From Mixophyes australis (taxonomy: Eukaryota; Chordata; Amphibia; Anura; Limnodynastidae), in NCBI GenBank assembly GCA_036250195.1, contig JAVHZZ010000003.1, forward strand, positions 337,786,375-337,850,374: 64,000 nt of DNA, written 5' to 3'. The notes under the pieces are model-generated. The model saw only the letters and a program-made list of their open reading frames with translations, ran no database searches and had not been told where the DNA came from. Below, piece by piece: positions 46,683-57,718 of this stretch. Numbering within the stretch: the stretch's first letter is position 1; each line of letters opens with the position of its first letter. A program made the position numbers and the translations under genes.

Positions 46683-47158
46683 AGTGTACCGCCCCCTCTT
46701 TTATCCTCTGTCTCTACCAGTCTTGCTTCTTGCCCTCAGATCCCCTTACATTGACTCACCCCCATGTGTCAATCATTGGTCTGCCCCTTTCCCTTTAGAT
46801 TGTAAGCAGTGGTGAGCAGGACCTTCCTGTTCTCATTACCTATAGCTTTCGCTCATCAGCGGCACTGCGCACATTCTCCTTGGGCTCTCTGCCCATTGAC
46901 TCCTCTCCTCCATTGTCTTTGCACCTCTTTCAGTGGCTGTAAACCTGTTAGTTGCGCCCGCGCTAATGGGCACAGGCTTCAGCCTGCGATGAATATACCC
47001 CTTGCACCCCAGTAGCTGTGAGGAGAGTTGTAGTGTTATTTGTTTACTGTATTGTACTGTTATACTATGTACTGTCTTGTTGTTTTCCCTCTGTATGGCG
47101 CTGTAGACCTCACGTGGCGCCCTACAAATAAAAGTTAATAATAATAATAATAATAATA
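46683..47158 (+). mobile_element. L2/CR1-like LINE 3' UTR
   Basis: TAGATTGTAAGCAGTGGTGA, then GCGCTGTAGACCTCACGTGG and CCTACAAATAAAAG followed by (TAA)n. This is the 3' end layout of L2-like LINEs (stem-like GCGCTG motif plus short simple repeat). The coding part is not recognisable. Confidence 0.6.
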
Positions 47159-47581
47159 TAATAAAGGGCCCTCATAATTCTACTTGTATGGGTGAGGCAT
47201 GGTTATTGTGAAATATAGACTGTATCTGCTGTTTGACTACTTAAAAATAAAAATGTATATACTCTTTATAAATACACGTTATTTATCTTAAAGTATAACA
47301 TTGCCAATATTAAAAGTCGATTACTGTTGGTAAACGTCACAGCAGCGCTGAGGATCGACTTCATACTGAAAAACAAGGGTGTTTTAGGACCTACAGAACT
47401 AGCATCTCTGTTCAGCTGTGGGACCAACAGAGCTCAACTGTCATTGATGTTTCATCATCTGTTCAGCTGCCCACTGAGCTCAATTGTGATTGCTGTTACC
47501 ATCTCTGTTTGGCTGCTGGACCCTCTGCACCCAGCTGTCAGTATCCTGGACATTGTTATGTCAGAGCTACAGAAAGTGCCT
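47159..47581. other. Upstream flank, nothing recognised
   Basis: No gene or repeat supported before the target-site duplication of hAT element C. Confidence 0.4.
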
Positions 47582-48009
47582 ATTTTATTTAAGGATAAGC
47601 GTGCTCGGATTTCTCTAATCCGAGCCCACCCGAACAGTGCATATCCGACGGGATCCGAGCACTGTTCGGGTATTTCCGGCACCCAAAAAAATTAGGGATG
47701 TGCACCGGCGACTTTTGAGGTCTCGTGTTTTGTGTTTTGGATCCGGATTTTCGTTATTTTTGGGGTTCGGATTTGTCTCGCAAAACACTTGACGAAAGGT
47801 CTCGGTTTGGATTTAAGGTTTTGGATTCGGATTTTTTTGCAAAAAAACATAAAAAGTTTAAAAATCAAGTTTTTGGGCTTATTTTCACTCCTAGGCTATT
47901 ATTAACCTCAATAACATTCAATAACAAGCATTTCCACTAATTTACAGTGTATTCTGAACACCTCACAATATAGTTATTAGTCCAAAACGTTGCAACAAGG
48001 TATCTTTCT

Positions 48010-49300
48010 GGACTGCGTAGAGGAGTGGGTCACCACAATATATATTAAAAACCCTGAACTTTTATGAATCGCACCAATAAATGTACCTGGACTGCGTAGA
48101 GGAGTGGGTCACCACAATATCTATTAAAAACCCTGAACTTTTATGAATCGCACCAATAAATGTACCTGGACTGCGTAGAGGAGTGGGTCACCACAATATA
48201 TCTTAAAAACCCTGAACTTTTATGATTCGCACCAATAAATGTACCTGGACTGCGTAGAGGAGTGGGTCACCACAATATATATTAAAAACCCTGAACTTTT
48301 ATGATTCGCACCAATAAATGTACCTGGACTGCGTAGAGGAGTGGGTCACCACAATATCTATTAAAAACCCTGAACTTTTATGAATCGCACCAATAAATGT
48401 ACCTGGACTGCGTAGAGGAGTGGGTCACCACAATATCTATTAAAAACCCTGAACTTTTATGAATCGCACCAATAAATGTACCTGGACTGCGTATAGGAGT
48501 GGGTCACCACAAGATATATTAAAAACCCTGAACTTTTATGATTCGCACCAATAAATGTACCTGGACTGCGTAGAGGAATGGGTCACCACAATATCTTAAA
48601 AACCCTGAACTTTTATGAATCGCACCAATAAATGTACCTGGACTGCGTAGAGGAGTGGGTCACCACAATATATATTAAAAACCCTGAACTTTTATGATTC
48701 GCACCAATAAATGTACCTGGACTGCGTAGAGGAGTGGGTCACCACAATATCTATTAAAAACCCTGAACTTTTATGAATCGCACCAATAAATGTACCTGGA
48801 CTGCGTAGAGGAGTGGGTCACCACAATATATCTTAAAAACCCTGAACTTTTATGATTCGCACCAATAAATGTACCTGGACTGCGTAGAGGAGTGGGTCAC
48901 CACAATATATATTAAAAACCCTGAACTTTTATGATTCGCACCAATAAATGTACCTGGACTGCGTAGAGGAGTGGGTCACCACAATATCTATTAAAAACCC
49001 TGAACTTTTATGAATCGCACCAATAAATGTACCTGGACTGCGTAGAGGAGTGGGTCACCACAATATATCTTAAAAACCCTGAACTTTTATGAATCGCACC
49101 AATAAATGTACCTGGACTGCGTAGAGGAGTGGGTCACCACAATATATTAAAAACCCTGAACTTTTATGAATCGCACCAATAAATGTACCTGGACTGCGTA
49201 GAGGAGTGGGTCACCACAATATATTAAAAACCCTGAACTTTTATGAATCGCACCAATAAATGTACCTGGACTGCGTAGAGGAGTGGGCACTGGGCACCAC
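48010..49300. repeat. 79-bp tandem array, 17 copies, 3' side of hAT B
   Basis: GGACTGCGTAGAGGAGTGGG recurs every 77-79 bp from 48010 to 49268. Copies vary only slightly (TATATATTAAAA, TATCTATTAAAA; ATGAATCG or ATGATTCG). The unit resembles the longer WPRYQI modules at 49500-50256 with the middle deleted, so it probably arose from one of them. Confidence 0.97.
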
Positions 49301-49344
49301 AATAAAATATATAAAAAACCTTCAACAGGTCTGCATTACACTAC

Positions 49345-49425
49345 ACATACGGCTGCTCCTCCATCCTCTCCATCATATACATGTTGGAGTTTTAGCGTGT
49401 GACAACCTCTTGTTTTTGATAATGT
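49345..49425 (-). pseudogene. Fossil transposase fragment in hAT B 3' region
   Basis: Read on the minus strand this gives KQEVVTR, a stop in place of Trp, then NSNMYMMERMEEQP, matching KQEVVTRWNSTLYMLQRMEE of the full transposase in the same element. It lies far downstream of that gene's stop and in the same orientation. Element C has the same fragment at 56855-56926. Confidence 0.85.
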
Positions 49426-49579
49426 CAGTGCATTTTGAATATTTTTCAATTTGCCCCACACCACTGAATGTACTTTATCTATGATACGCATCTATCTATC
49501 TTGACTGCGTAGTGTGGTGGCCCCGGTACACAATTTTGTACCGAGGCCACAATATAATTAAAAAACCCTCCACGTGTCA

Positions 49580-50256
49580 GAATTCCACCAAACAAGTATC
49601 TGGACTGCATAGTGGGGTGGCCCCGGTACCCAATTTGATACCGGGGCCACAATACCTCCTCCAAACATGGTACAGACAATTCGTCATTGAGATCCCAGAC
49701 AGACAGGGTCGAAGTGTTATTGTTTGACTTTGTAAACCCAAAAAAATGTCCCTGTTGCACATAGTCGTGCAATGAAGACTGACTTTTTCATTTAAAGGCA
49801 CGATCTTTCAAGTGTAGTGTTTGTAAGTCTAAGTCATATTATACTTTTGGTAAAATTGGTTTATTTTGTTCCTCTTTATGGTAATTAGTAATAGAATTAA
49901 AGTATGAAATAGAATTAAAGTATGAAATAGAATTAAAGTATTAAATAGAATTAAAGTATGAAATAGAATTAAAGTATGAAATAGAGTGGTATATAGAGTT
50001 GTAGTGTGGTATAGATAGAGTGGTCCACACAATATAATAATAATAAAACCCTCAACTGGTCTGAATTCCACCAAACAAGTATCTGGACTGCATAGTGGGG
50101 TGGCCCCGGTACCCAATTTGATACCGGGGCCACAATACCTCCTCCAAACATGGTACAGACAATTCGTCATTGAGATCCCAGACAGACAGGGTCGAAGTGT
50201 TATTCGTTGACTTTGTAAACCCAAAAAAATGTCCCTGTTGCACATAGTCGTGCAAT
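49580..50256 (-). repeat. Duplicated 190-bp module with WPRYQI fossil, and 18-bp satellite
   Basis: Two nearly identical direct copies (about 49580-49773 and 50060-50256) start AATTCCACCAAACAAGTATC and end ACATAGTCGTGCAATG. On the minus strand each reads LEEVLWPRYQIGYRG, like LMEVLCPRYQIPSR of the transposase. A third, shorter module is at 49500-49555. Between them is a GAATTAAAGTATGAAATA array (about 49890-49985). Confidence 0.85.
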
Positions 50257-50546
50257 GGACAGTTACTTTTTTATTGAAAGACTCAAGCTTTCAAGTGTAG
50301 TGTTTATAAAATATAAACAACAATACAGTAGTTTTAGAGCACGTCAATACCTCTTGTTTTAAATTATGACACGGCATTTTACTTTTGGTTTAATTTCTTG
50401 TATTTTTTTAAATTTGGTTTTACTTTTTGAACATGGCAAACGACTGTTGATTGGTCATATAATGCAAAAAAAAAAGGTCCAAGATGGAATTGTCCTTGGG
50501 CCCTCACACCCACCCTTATGTTGTTGAAATAGGACATGCACACTTT

Positions 50547-50610
50547 AACAAACCAATCATTTCAGCGACAGGGCCTACCAAACAACTTTGGCTGAAATGA
50601 TTGGTTTGTT
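50547..50610. repeat. 20-bp perfect hairpin just after transposase stop
   Basis: AACAAACCAATCATTTCAGC (50547-50566) and its exact inverse (50591-50610) with a 24-bp spacer, 56 bp past the transposase stop codon. Direct GGGCCC(T/C)(C)ACACC boxes lie on both sides. Could act as a 3' processing or structural element. Confidence 0.85.
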
Positions 50611-50665
50611 TGGGCCCCCACACCAAAAAAGCTATTCATCTCTCCCTGTACAGACTAAACAGGCT

Positions 50666-53663
50666 CTACTGAGGCAAGATGTCGTCCTCATCCTCAACCT
50701 CTGATTCCTCTCCCCCTACAGTGTGTACTTCCTCCTCATCACACATTATCAATTCGTCCCCGCTGGACTCCACAACCACAGGTCCCTCTGTACTGTCTGG
50801 AGGGCAGTGCTGTACTTCATTGAGGAATTGATTATTCATTTTTATAAACATCATTTTTTCAACGTTCTGAGGAAGCAACCTCCTTCGCCGCTCACTGACC
50901 AGGTTCCCCGCTGCACTAAAAACTCTTTCCGAGTACACACTGGAGGGGGGACAACTCAGGTAAAATAGAGCCAGTTTGTACAGGGGCTTCCAAACTGCCT
51001 TTTTTTCCTGCCAGTAACAATATGGACTGTCTGACATGTCTACTTGGATGGTGTCAGCAAAGTAATCATCCACAATTTTTTCTATTGTGACAGCATCCAA
51101 TGCAGCGACAGTAGACATGTCTGCAATGGTTGGCAGGTCCTTCAGTCCGGACCAGATGTTATCAGCATCCCCGCCAGCGCCTCTTTTGGGAAAACTGAGC
51201 TTTTTCCTCGCAGCCATAGATGTGGAAGAAAATGAGGGTGGAGCTGTTGGCATGTCACGGTCCTCTTCAGAGGACAATCTCCTGACCAGCAGGTCTTTGC
51301 ACCGCTGTAGACTTGTGTCCGCCGGAAACAGAGACACAACATACGCTTTAAACCGAGGATCGAGCACGGTGGCCAGAATGTATTCCTCTGACTTTAAAAG
51401 AGTGACCACCCTCGGATCCTGGCAAAGCGTACGAAGGGCTACATCCACAAGAGCTACATGCTTGGTGTAATCGCAATGGCTTACCAGCTCCTCCCTCACT
51501 TTCTCCAGCTGCTTCTGCAACAGCCTGATCAGGGGAATGACCTGACTCAAGCTGGCAGTGTCGGAACTGACTTCTCGTGTGGCAAGTTCAAATGGCTGCA
51601 GAACCTTGCACAACACGGAAATCAGTCTCCACTGCGCTTGACTGAGGCGCATCCCCACTCCTTTGCCTATGTCGTAGGTGGCTGTGTAGGCCTGAATGGC
51701 CTTTTGCTGCTCCTCCATCCTCTGCAGCATATAGAGGGTGGAGTTCCAGCGCGTCACAACCTCTTGTTTGAGGTGATGGCAGGGCAGGTTCATGCTTTTT
51801 TGATGTGCCTCTAGTCTGCGGTAGGCACTGGCTGAATGCCGAAAGTGTCCAGCAATTTTGCGCGCCACCGCAAGCATCTCCTGCACACCCCTGTCACTCT
51901 TGAGGTAATGCTGCACCACCAAATTAATGGTGTGGGCAAAACATGGGACGTGCTGGAAATTGCCCATATTTAATGCCCGCACAATGTTACTGGCATTGTC
52001 TGACACCACAAATCCCCATGAGAGTCTAAGTGGGGTAAGCCACTGGGAGATAATTTCCCTCATTTTCTCTAATATGTTGTCAGCGTTGTGCCTCTTATTA
52101 AAGCCTGTAATGCACAATGTTGCCTGCCTTTGCACGAGCCGCCATTTTGTAGTTGCTGCTACTGATGCAGCTGTTGCTGTTGCTGCGGAAGCGGATGCAT
52201 CTACCCAGTGGGCTGTCACAGTCATATAGTCCTTCGTTTGCCCAGAACCACTTGTCCACATGTCCGTGGTTAAGTGGACAGTGGGTACAACCGCATTTTT
52301 TAGAGCACTGAGGACACTTGATCGTACTTCTCTGTACATTTTTGGTATCGCCTGCCTAGTGAAGTGGAATCTCGACGGGATTTGGTACCGGGGACACAAT
52401 ACCTCCATCAACCCTCTAAATCCCACTCCACTGATGGCGGACACCGGGCGCACGTCTAACACCAACATTGCAGTTACAGCCGCAGTTATACGCTTTGCAA
52501 TAGGGTGACTACTATCGTATTTTGTGGTCATGGCAAACGACTGTTGGACGGTCAATTGTTTTGTGAAAGACTTAGCGGTCTTACGACTTCCCCTCTGGGA
52601 AGATGACCGACTAACAGCAGCAACAGCAGCAGTGGCAGTAGTAGGCGTACCGCTGCAGGATTCCTCGGATGAATCCCGTATTGAGGAGGACTCAGTCTGG
52701 CTGCTGACTTGGGCTGCAGGACTGAATCTGATGGAGATTGTGGAGGAAGTTGACGAGGAGGGTGTTGCTGGTGTGTATCCAACTGGACCACGGGATTTAG
52801 GTGTCCCTGTACCGATGAGGGTCCTAGCCCCAGTTCCTGAACTAACCACTGAACTATGAAGGTTATTCAGGTGACGTATAAGGGAGGATGTTCCTAGGTG
52901 GGCAAGATCCTTACCCCTGCTTATTTGAGCTTTACATAAGCTACATATGGCCATACATTGGTTGTCTGGATTTGGATAAAAATAACTCCAGACCAAAGAG
53001 GTGCATTTTTTGGTCTTCTGACCAGGCATGACGATGGGCTTTTTCATCCCATGGACATCAGCTGTTTCCCCCCCTGGTGCCTCATTTACAATAACCACAT
53101 CACCATCCTCATCATCAAGTTCCTCCACAGCGCCAGCTACATCATCAATAGCCTCCTCCCGAGCCACCTCTTCCCGTACAGTGATGGGAAGGTCAGGCTT
53201 GACAACCACCAACATCCTTGGACTCGCCTTGTGGATTTGTGATAATTTCTCTTTAGAAGGCAGAGTTGTTTGCTGTTTTGTTGCTGACAGCATAACTCTC
53301 TTCAATTTTTTGTAGGGGGGGGGGAGGAGGAGGAGGGCTAAGATCCGTGGGTGAAGCTGAACCACTAGTCATGAACACGGGCCAGGGCCTAAGCCGTTCC
53401 TTGCCACTCCGTGTCGTAAATGGCATATTGGCAACTTTACGTTTCTCCTCAGATGATTTTAAGTTTCTCTTTTTGCTACTTTTTCTTAACTTGGGCTTTT
53501 TGGATTTTACATGCCCGGTACTACGAGATTGGGCATCGGGCTTGGAAGACGACGTTGATGGCATTTCATCGTCTATGTCATGACTAGTGGCAGCAGCTTC
53601 AGCATTAGGAGGAAGTGGGTCTTGATCTTTCCCTACTTTATCCTCCAAATTTTTGGTCTCCAT
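50666..53663 (-). pseudogene. BED-finger hAT transposase of element B, one frameshift
   Basis: ATG at 53663 (METKNLEDK) opens an N-terminal frame containing MPFTTRSGKERLRP. It runs to 53253 in a different frame from the 899-codon stretch 53365-50666. The frames cross at a C10 tract (plus strand G10, 53315-53324); one base less would join them. In the long stretch a BED finger is at about 118-172 (Cys141, Cys144, His165, His170). The hAT core follows with LTTDMWTSGSGQ, then VVSDNASNIVRAL and CFAHTINLVV. The C-terminal dimerisation block is CPPSSVYSERVFSAAG, then RRRLLPQNVEKMMF. Length fits a full hAT transposase. It cuts and pastes by DDE chemistry in the nucleus. No other stop is present over 2.7 kb, so the copy is young. 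The frameshift may be real, an assembly error, or bypassed. Confidence 0.93.
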
Positions 53664-53679
53664 TATATGTAGCACAAGA

Positions 53680-54930
53680 TACTGCAGAATGTGTGAACTT
53701 TGTAATATTGCAGTACCAATGGACTTATACTGCTGGATTGGTTTTGCAAATTTGGTTATAATTATTATATATTTTTTTTTTTTTTTATTTTTTATTTTTT
53801 TTTACTTTTTTTTTATTTTTTAAAAACTTGGGAATAATGGGGAAATAACTATGCCCTTAGAAGCACAGAGCACAGGACACAGCACCACTGGACTGAACAG
53901 GACACGGCACAGGACCCAGCAGCACTACGGAACTCAGCAGGACAGAGCACAGGACACAGCACCACTGGACTGATACTGCAGAATGTGTGAACTTTGTAAT
54001 ATTGCAGTACCAATGGACTTATACTGCTGGATTGGTTTTGCAAATTTGGTTATAATTATTATATATTTTTATTTTTTTTAAAAAATTTTATTTTTTTTTA
54101 CTTTTTTTTTATTTTTTAAAAACTTGGGAATAATGGGGAAATAACTATGCCCTTAGAAGCACAGAGCACAGGACACAGCACCACTGGACTGAACAGGACA
54201 CGGCACAGGACCCAGCAGCACTACGGAACTCAGCAGGACAGAGCACAGGACACAGCACCACTGGACTGATACTGCAGAATGTGTGAACTTTGTAATATTG
54301 CAGTACCAATGGACTTATACTGCTGGATTGGTTTTGCAAATTTGGTTATAATTATTATATATTTTTATTTTTTTTTAAATTTTTTATTTTTTTTTACTTT
54401 TTTTTTATTTTTTAAAAACTTGGGAATAATGGGGAAATAACTATGCCCTTAGAAGCACAGAGCACAGGACACAGCACCACTGGACTGAACAGGACACGGC
54501 ACAGGACCCAGCAGCACTACGGAACTCAGCAGGACAGAGCACAGGACACAACACCACTGGACTGATACTGCAGAATGTGTAAACTTTGTAATATTGCAGT
54601 ACCACTGGACTTTTACTGCTGAATGTGTGAACTTGGTAATATTGCAGTACCAATGGGCTTATACTGCAGGATTGGTTGTGCAAATTTTGTGGTAATTAAA
54701 AAAAATTAAATTAGTTTTTGGTATTTTTTTAAATAACTTTTTTTTTTTTTTTTAAACACAGGGGAATATTGGGGAAATAACTATGCCCTTAGAAGCACAG
54801 AGCACAGGACACAGCACCACTGGACTGAACAGGACACAGCACTGGACCCAGCAGCACCACTGACCTCAGAAGGACAGAGCACAGCACACAGCACCACTGG
54901 ACTGATACTGCAGAACACAGCACAGCACAG
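53680..54930. repeat. 296-bp tandem array at the 5' side of hAT B
   Basis: ACTGCAGAATGTGTGAACTT recurs at 53681, 53975, 54271 and 54567. The first three units are nearly identical, the fourth is rearranged. Each contains a T-rich stretch and a CACAGAGCACAGGACACAGC block with shorter internal repeats. It begins 17 bp upstream of the transposase ATG. It creates duplicated spurious reading frames on the minus strand. Confidence 0.95.
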
Positions 54931-55244
54931 CACAGCACAGCACAGAACTAAACAGCACAGCACAGAACTAAACAGCACAGCACGAGATCTACCAGGACAG
55001 AGGACCACCTAACACACCCTCCCTCTACCCTGATCAATGCCCGAGTGAAGATGGCGGCGACTAGCGGGGAATTTATAGGATCCGAGTATCGCGAGATCCG
55101 ACAACGGGATTATGAGTCAGAGCCTCAGTTTCATATTTGAATTTGGCGCCAATACCCGGATCTGTCTCGGATCCGACTCGGATCGGCAATGTTCGGGTGG
55201 GCTCGGATTTCAGATATCCGAGCCCGCTCATCTCTAAAAAAAAT

Positions 55245-55560
55245 GAAACTGAGGCGTCGGATCTCGCAAGACTCGGATTGCATAAATTCCCCGCTCGCGG
55301 CCGGCATCTTCAGTCGGGATCAGATCATTGAAGAGGGAGGTTATAGGTTTAGTGGTGCTCCGTCCTGTGTCCTGTCACTCTGTCCTGCTTAATATCCAGT
55401 GGTTACTTGGTCCTGTGCTCTGTCCTGCTGATCAGTCCAGTGGTTATTTTTTCCAGTGCTCTGTCCTACTGAGTGCAATGGTGCTTTTGTCCTGTGCTTT
55501 GTCCTGCTGAATCCAGTGGTGCTGCCTGTGTCCAGTGCTCTATTCTGCTAAGGGCATTGT
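55245..55560 (+). other. 5' terminal region of hAT C
   Basis: Inverse homologue of 55020-55140 in element B (for example AAACTGAGGCGTCGGATCTC, GGCATCTTCAGTCGGGATCA), followed by repeated GTCCTGTGCTCTGTCCTGCTG-type units that mirror B's CAGCACAGGACACAGAGC block. Position relative to B proves the common family. Confidence 0.85.
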
Positions 55561-55677
55561 CATTTATAAATTATTCAAAAGTTATAAAAAAAAAAAAAAA
55601 AAAATTATAAAAAACTTATACAAAAATAATTAAAAAAAATTATAAAAAAATAACTGAAAAAAAAAAAAAAAATTTGT

Positions 55678-55885
55678 TAAAAAATACTAGGTACTGCTAT
55701 TTCAAAGTCAAACTAGATTCACTGTTGCTGCTGTACCAAAAAATAATAGGTACTGCTATTTAAAAGTAAAACTACATTCACTGTTGCTGCTGTACCAAAA
55801 AATAATAGGTACTGCTATTTAAAAGTCAAACTACGTTCATTGTTGCTGCTGTACCAAAAAATAATAGGTACTGCTATTTACTATT
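55678..55885. repeat. 59-bp tandem array, about 3.5 copies (hAT C)
   Basis: GGTACTGCTATTTAAAAGTC recurs at 55690, 55749, 55808 and 55867. It follows an A-rich stretch (55573-55677). Confidence 0.95.
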
Positions 55886-55919
55886 TATTTATTTATATAC
55901 TGTTCATTATTTCTGTAGT

Positions 55920-56700
55920 TCCAAAAAAGAGGAACTGCCATTTCTATTACTACATTCATTGTTTGTGTAGTTCCAAAAAATAGGAACTGCCAGTTCTATT
56001 ACTACGGTCATTGTTTGTGTAGTTCCAAAAAATAGGAACTGCCAGTTCTATTACTACGTTCATTCTTTCTGTAGTTCCAAAAAATAGGAACTGCCAGTTC
56101 TATTACTACGTTCATTGTTTCTGTAGTTCCCAAAAAATAGGAACTGCCAGTTCTATTACTACTTTCTTTGTTTCTGTAGTTCCAAAAAAGAGGAACTGCC
56201 ATTTCTATTACTATGTTCTTTATTTTTATAGTTCCAAAGAAGAGGAACTGCCATTTCTATTACTACGTTCTTTGTTTCTGTAGTTCCAAAAAATAGGAAC
56301 TGCCAGTTCTATTACTACGTTCTTTGTTTCTGTAGTTCCCAAAAAATAGGAACTGCCAGTTCTATTACTACGTTCATTCTTTCTGTAGTTCCAAAAAATA
56401 GGAACTTCCAGTTCTATTACTACATTTATTGTTTCTGTAGTTCCCAAAAAATAGGAACTGCCAGTTCTATTACTACGTTCTTTGTTTCTGTAGTTCCAAA
56501 AAAGAGGAACTGCCATTTCTATTACTATGTTCTTTGTTTTTATAGTTCCAAAAAAGAGGAACTGCCATTTCTATTACTACGTTCTTTGTTTCTGTAGTTC
56601 CAAAAAAGAGGAACTGCCATTTCTATTACTATGTTCTTTGTTTTTATAGTTCCAAAAAAGAGGAACTGCCATTTCTAATACTATGTTCTTTGTTTTTATC
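55920..56700. repeat. 52-bp tandem array, about 15 copies (hAT C)
   Basis: AGTTCCAAAAAATAGGAACT, a short palindrome by itself (AGTTCC ... GGAACT), recurs every 51-55 bp with GCCAGTTCTATTACTACG following. Variants carry AAAAAGAGG and GCCATTTC. Minus-strand open frames through it are artefacts of the period. Confidence 0.95.
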
Positions 56701-57015
56701 TGTGCAGTGGAATTCAGACCAGTTGAGGGTGATATATTTTGGCCCCGGTACCAAATTGGGTACCGGTGCCACTCCACTACGCAGTCCAGATAGATGCGTA
56801 TCAGATATTAAACTACATTCAGTGTTGGGGCCAAATCCAAAATTAATGAAAATGACCTGTCATCGTCAAAAACAAGAGGTATTGACGCGCTCGAACTACA
56901 CCCTGTATATGCTGCAGAGGATGTAGGAGCAGGCAGCTGTGCAGTGGAATTGAGACCATTTGAAGGCGGAGGCATTGTGGCCCCGGTACCAAATTGGGTA
57001 TCGGGCCCACTCCAC
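56700..57015 (+). pseudogene. Fossil transposase modules in hAT C
   Basis: In order on the plus strand: WPRYQIGYRC near 56740-56770, then MTCHRQKQEVLTR and NYTLYMLQRM (56855-56926), then ALWPRYQIGYRAH (56965-57005). They match the full transposase's VLCPRYQIPSR and LKQEVVTRWNSTLYMLQRM and are collinear with it. They are remnants of the deleted gene. The same series exists in B's 3' region. Confidence 0.85.
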
Positions 57016-57358
57016 TACGCAGTCCAGAAAGCTACCTCGGTGCAACGTTTTGGACTAAAAACAACATTGTGAGGTGTGAGGTGTTCAGAATAGACTGGAA
57101 ATTAGTGGAAATGATTGTTATTGAATGTTATTGAGGTTAATAATAGCGTAGGAGTGGAAAACAACCAAAAAACAGGATTTTTGCGCTTTTTATATTTTTT
57201 TAAAAATAAATCAGAACCCAAAACCCGAAATCAGAACCAAAACCTTTCGTCAGGTGTTTTGGCAAAACAAATCAGAACCCAAAACCTCAAGCTAATCAGA
57301 ACCCAAAACCCAAAACCCAAAACACTAAAAGTGCCCGGTGCACATCCCTAATTTTATT

Positions 57359-57718
57359 AACCCCAGCCAGGGGGCGGTAATGTATCCTTCACCTCTTCCA
57401 TTGCCCTGCATCGTTTGGATCAATTGTTCCTTTCCATTCTCTCATTAAGTACCCCAGCTAATACACATTCATTCACATCTTTCACATCTTTCCATCATGC
57501 ACCTTCTCAATAAACACTCTATCCTATTCACTATCACCACACTTCTCTTCATACTCCTCTTCTTTCTCCAACATCCTATATCTCCCTTCCCTATTATGAT
57601 TTCCCCTTCACTACTTCCCTCCTCAATAGTCTGCACACATTAACTGTTTTGTCTCCTGTACCCAACACAATCACCAGCCTACATAAACATAAATAAACCT
57701 AACACTTACAAATCCTCC
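57359..57718. other. Upstream flank, probable L2 5' leader
   Basis: Pyrimidine-rich sequence preceding the L2 endonuclease relic. Likely part of the same LINE insertion, but without a diagnostic feature. Confidence 0.4.

Larger units (their letters stand above)
47693..55236 (-). mobile_element. hAT element B (7.5 kb), TSD AAAAAAAT
   Basis: The 3' end TAGGGATGTGCACCGGCGAC is at 47693 and the 5' end GAGCCCGCTCATCTCTA ends at 55236. AAAAAAAT flanks at 47685-47692 and 55237-55244. From 3' to 5': terminal region, 79-bp array, fossil transposase modules, 20-bp hairpin, transposase gene on the minus strand, 296-bp array, 5' terminal region. It inserted into C in the opposite orientation. Confidence 0.93.
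47590..57350 (+). mobile_element. hAT element C (2.2 kb non-autonomous), host of element B, TSD ATTTTATT
   Basis: The 5' end TAAGGATAAGCGTGCTCGGA is at 47590 and the 3' end GTGCCCGGTGCACATCCCTA at 57350. The flanks ATTTTATT at 47582-47589 and 57351-57358 are identical. Element B (47693-55236 plus one 8-bp duplicate) interrupts it, so C itself is about 2.2 kb: 47590-47692 plus 55245-57350. Its sequence across the junction is collinear with the inverted 5' end of B, so the two belong to one family. C has no transposase gene, only fossil pieces, plus 59-bp and 52-bp arrays. Confidence 0.92.

Noticed and set aside
53849..55008. Repeated 64-80 codon frames beginning MQNQSSSISPLV
   Set aside because: Identical frames recur with the 296-bp tandem unit of the hAT 5' region; they are by-products of the array.
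56008..56777. Minus-strand frames with repeated SSYFLGTTETK-like units
   Set aside because: Produced by the 52-bp tandem array; the repeat period is not a multiple of a conserved protein repeat and no other evidence exists.
47693..57350. A single 9.7-kb hAT with long inverted ends
   Set aside because: The ends at 47693 and 57350 match each other but their flanking octamers (AAAAAAAT and ATTTTATT) differ. Each pairs with another end, showing two nested elements instead.
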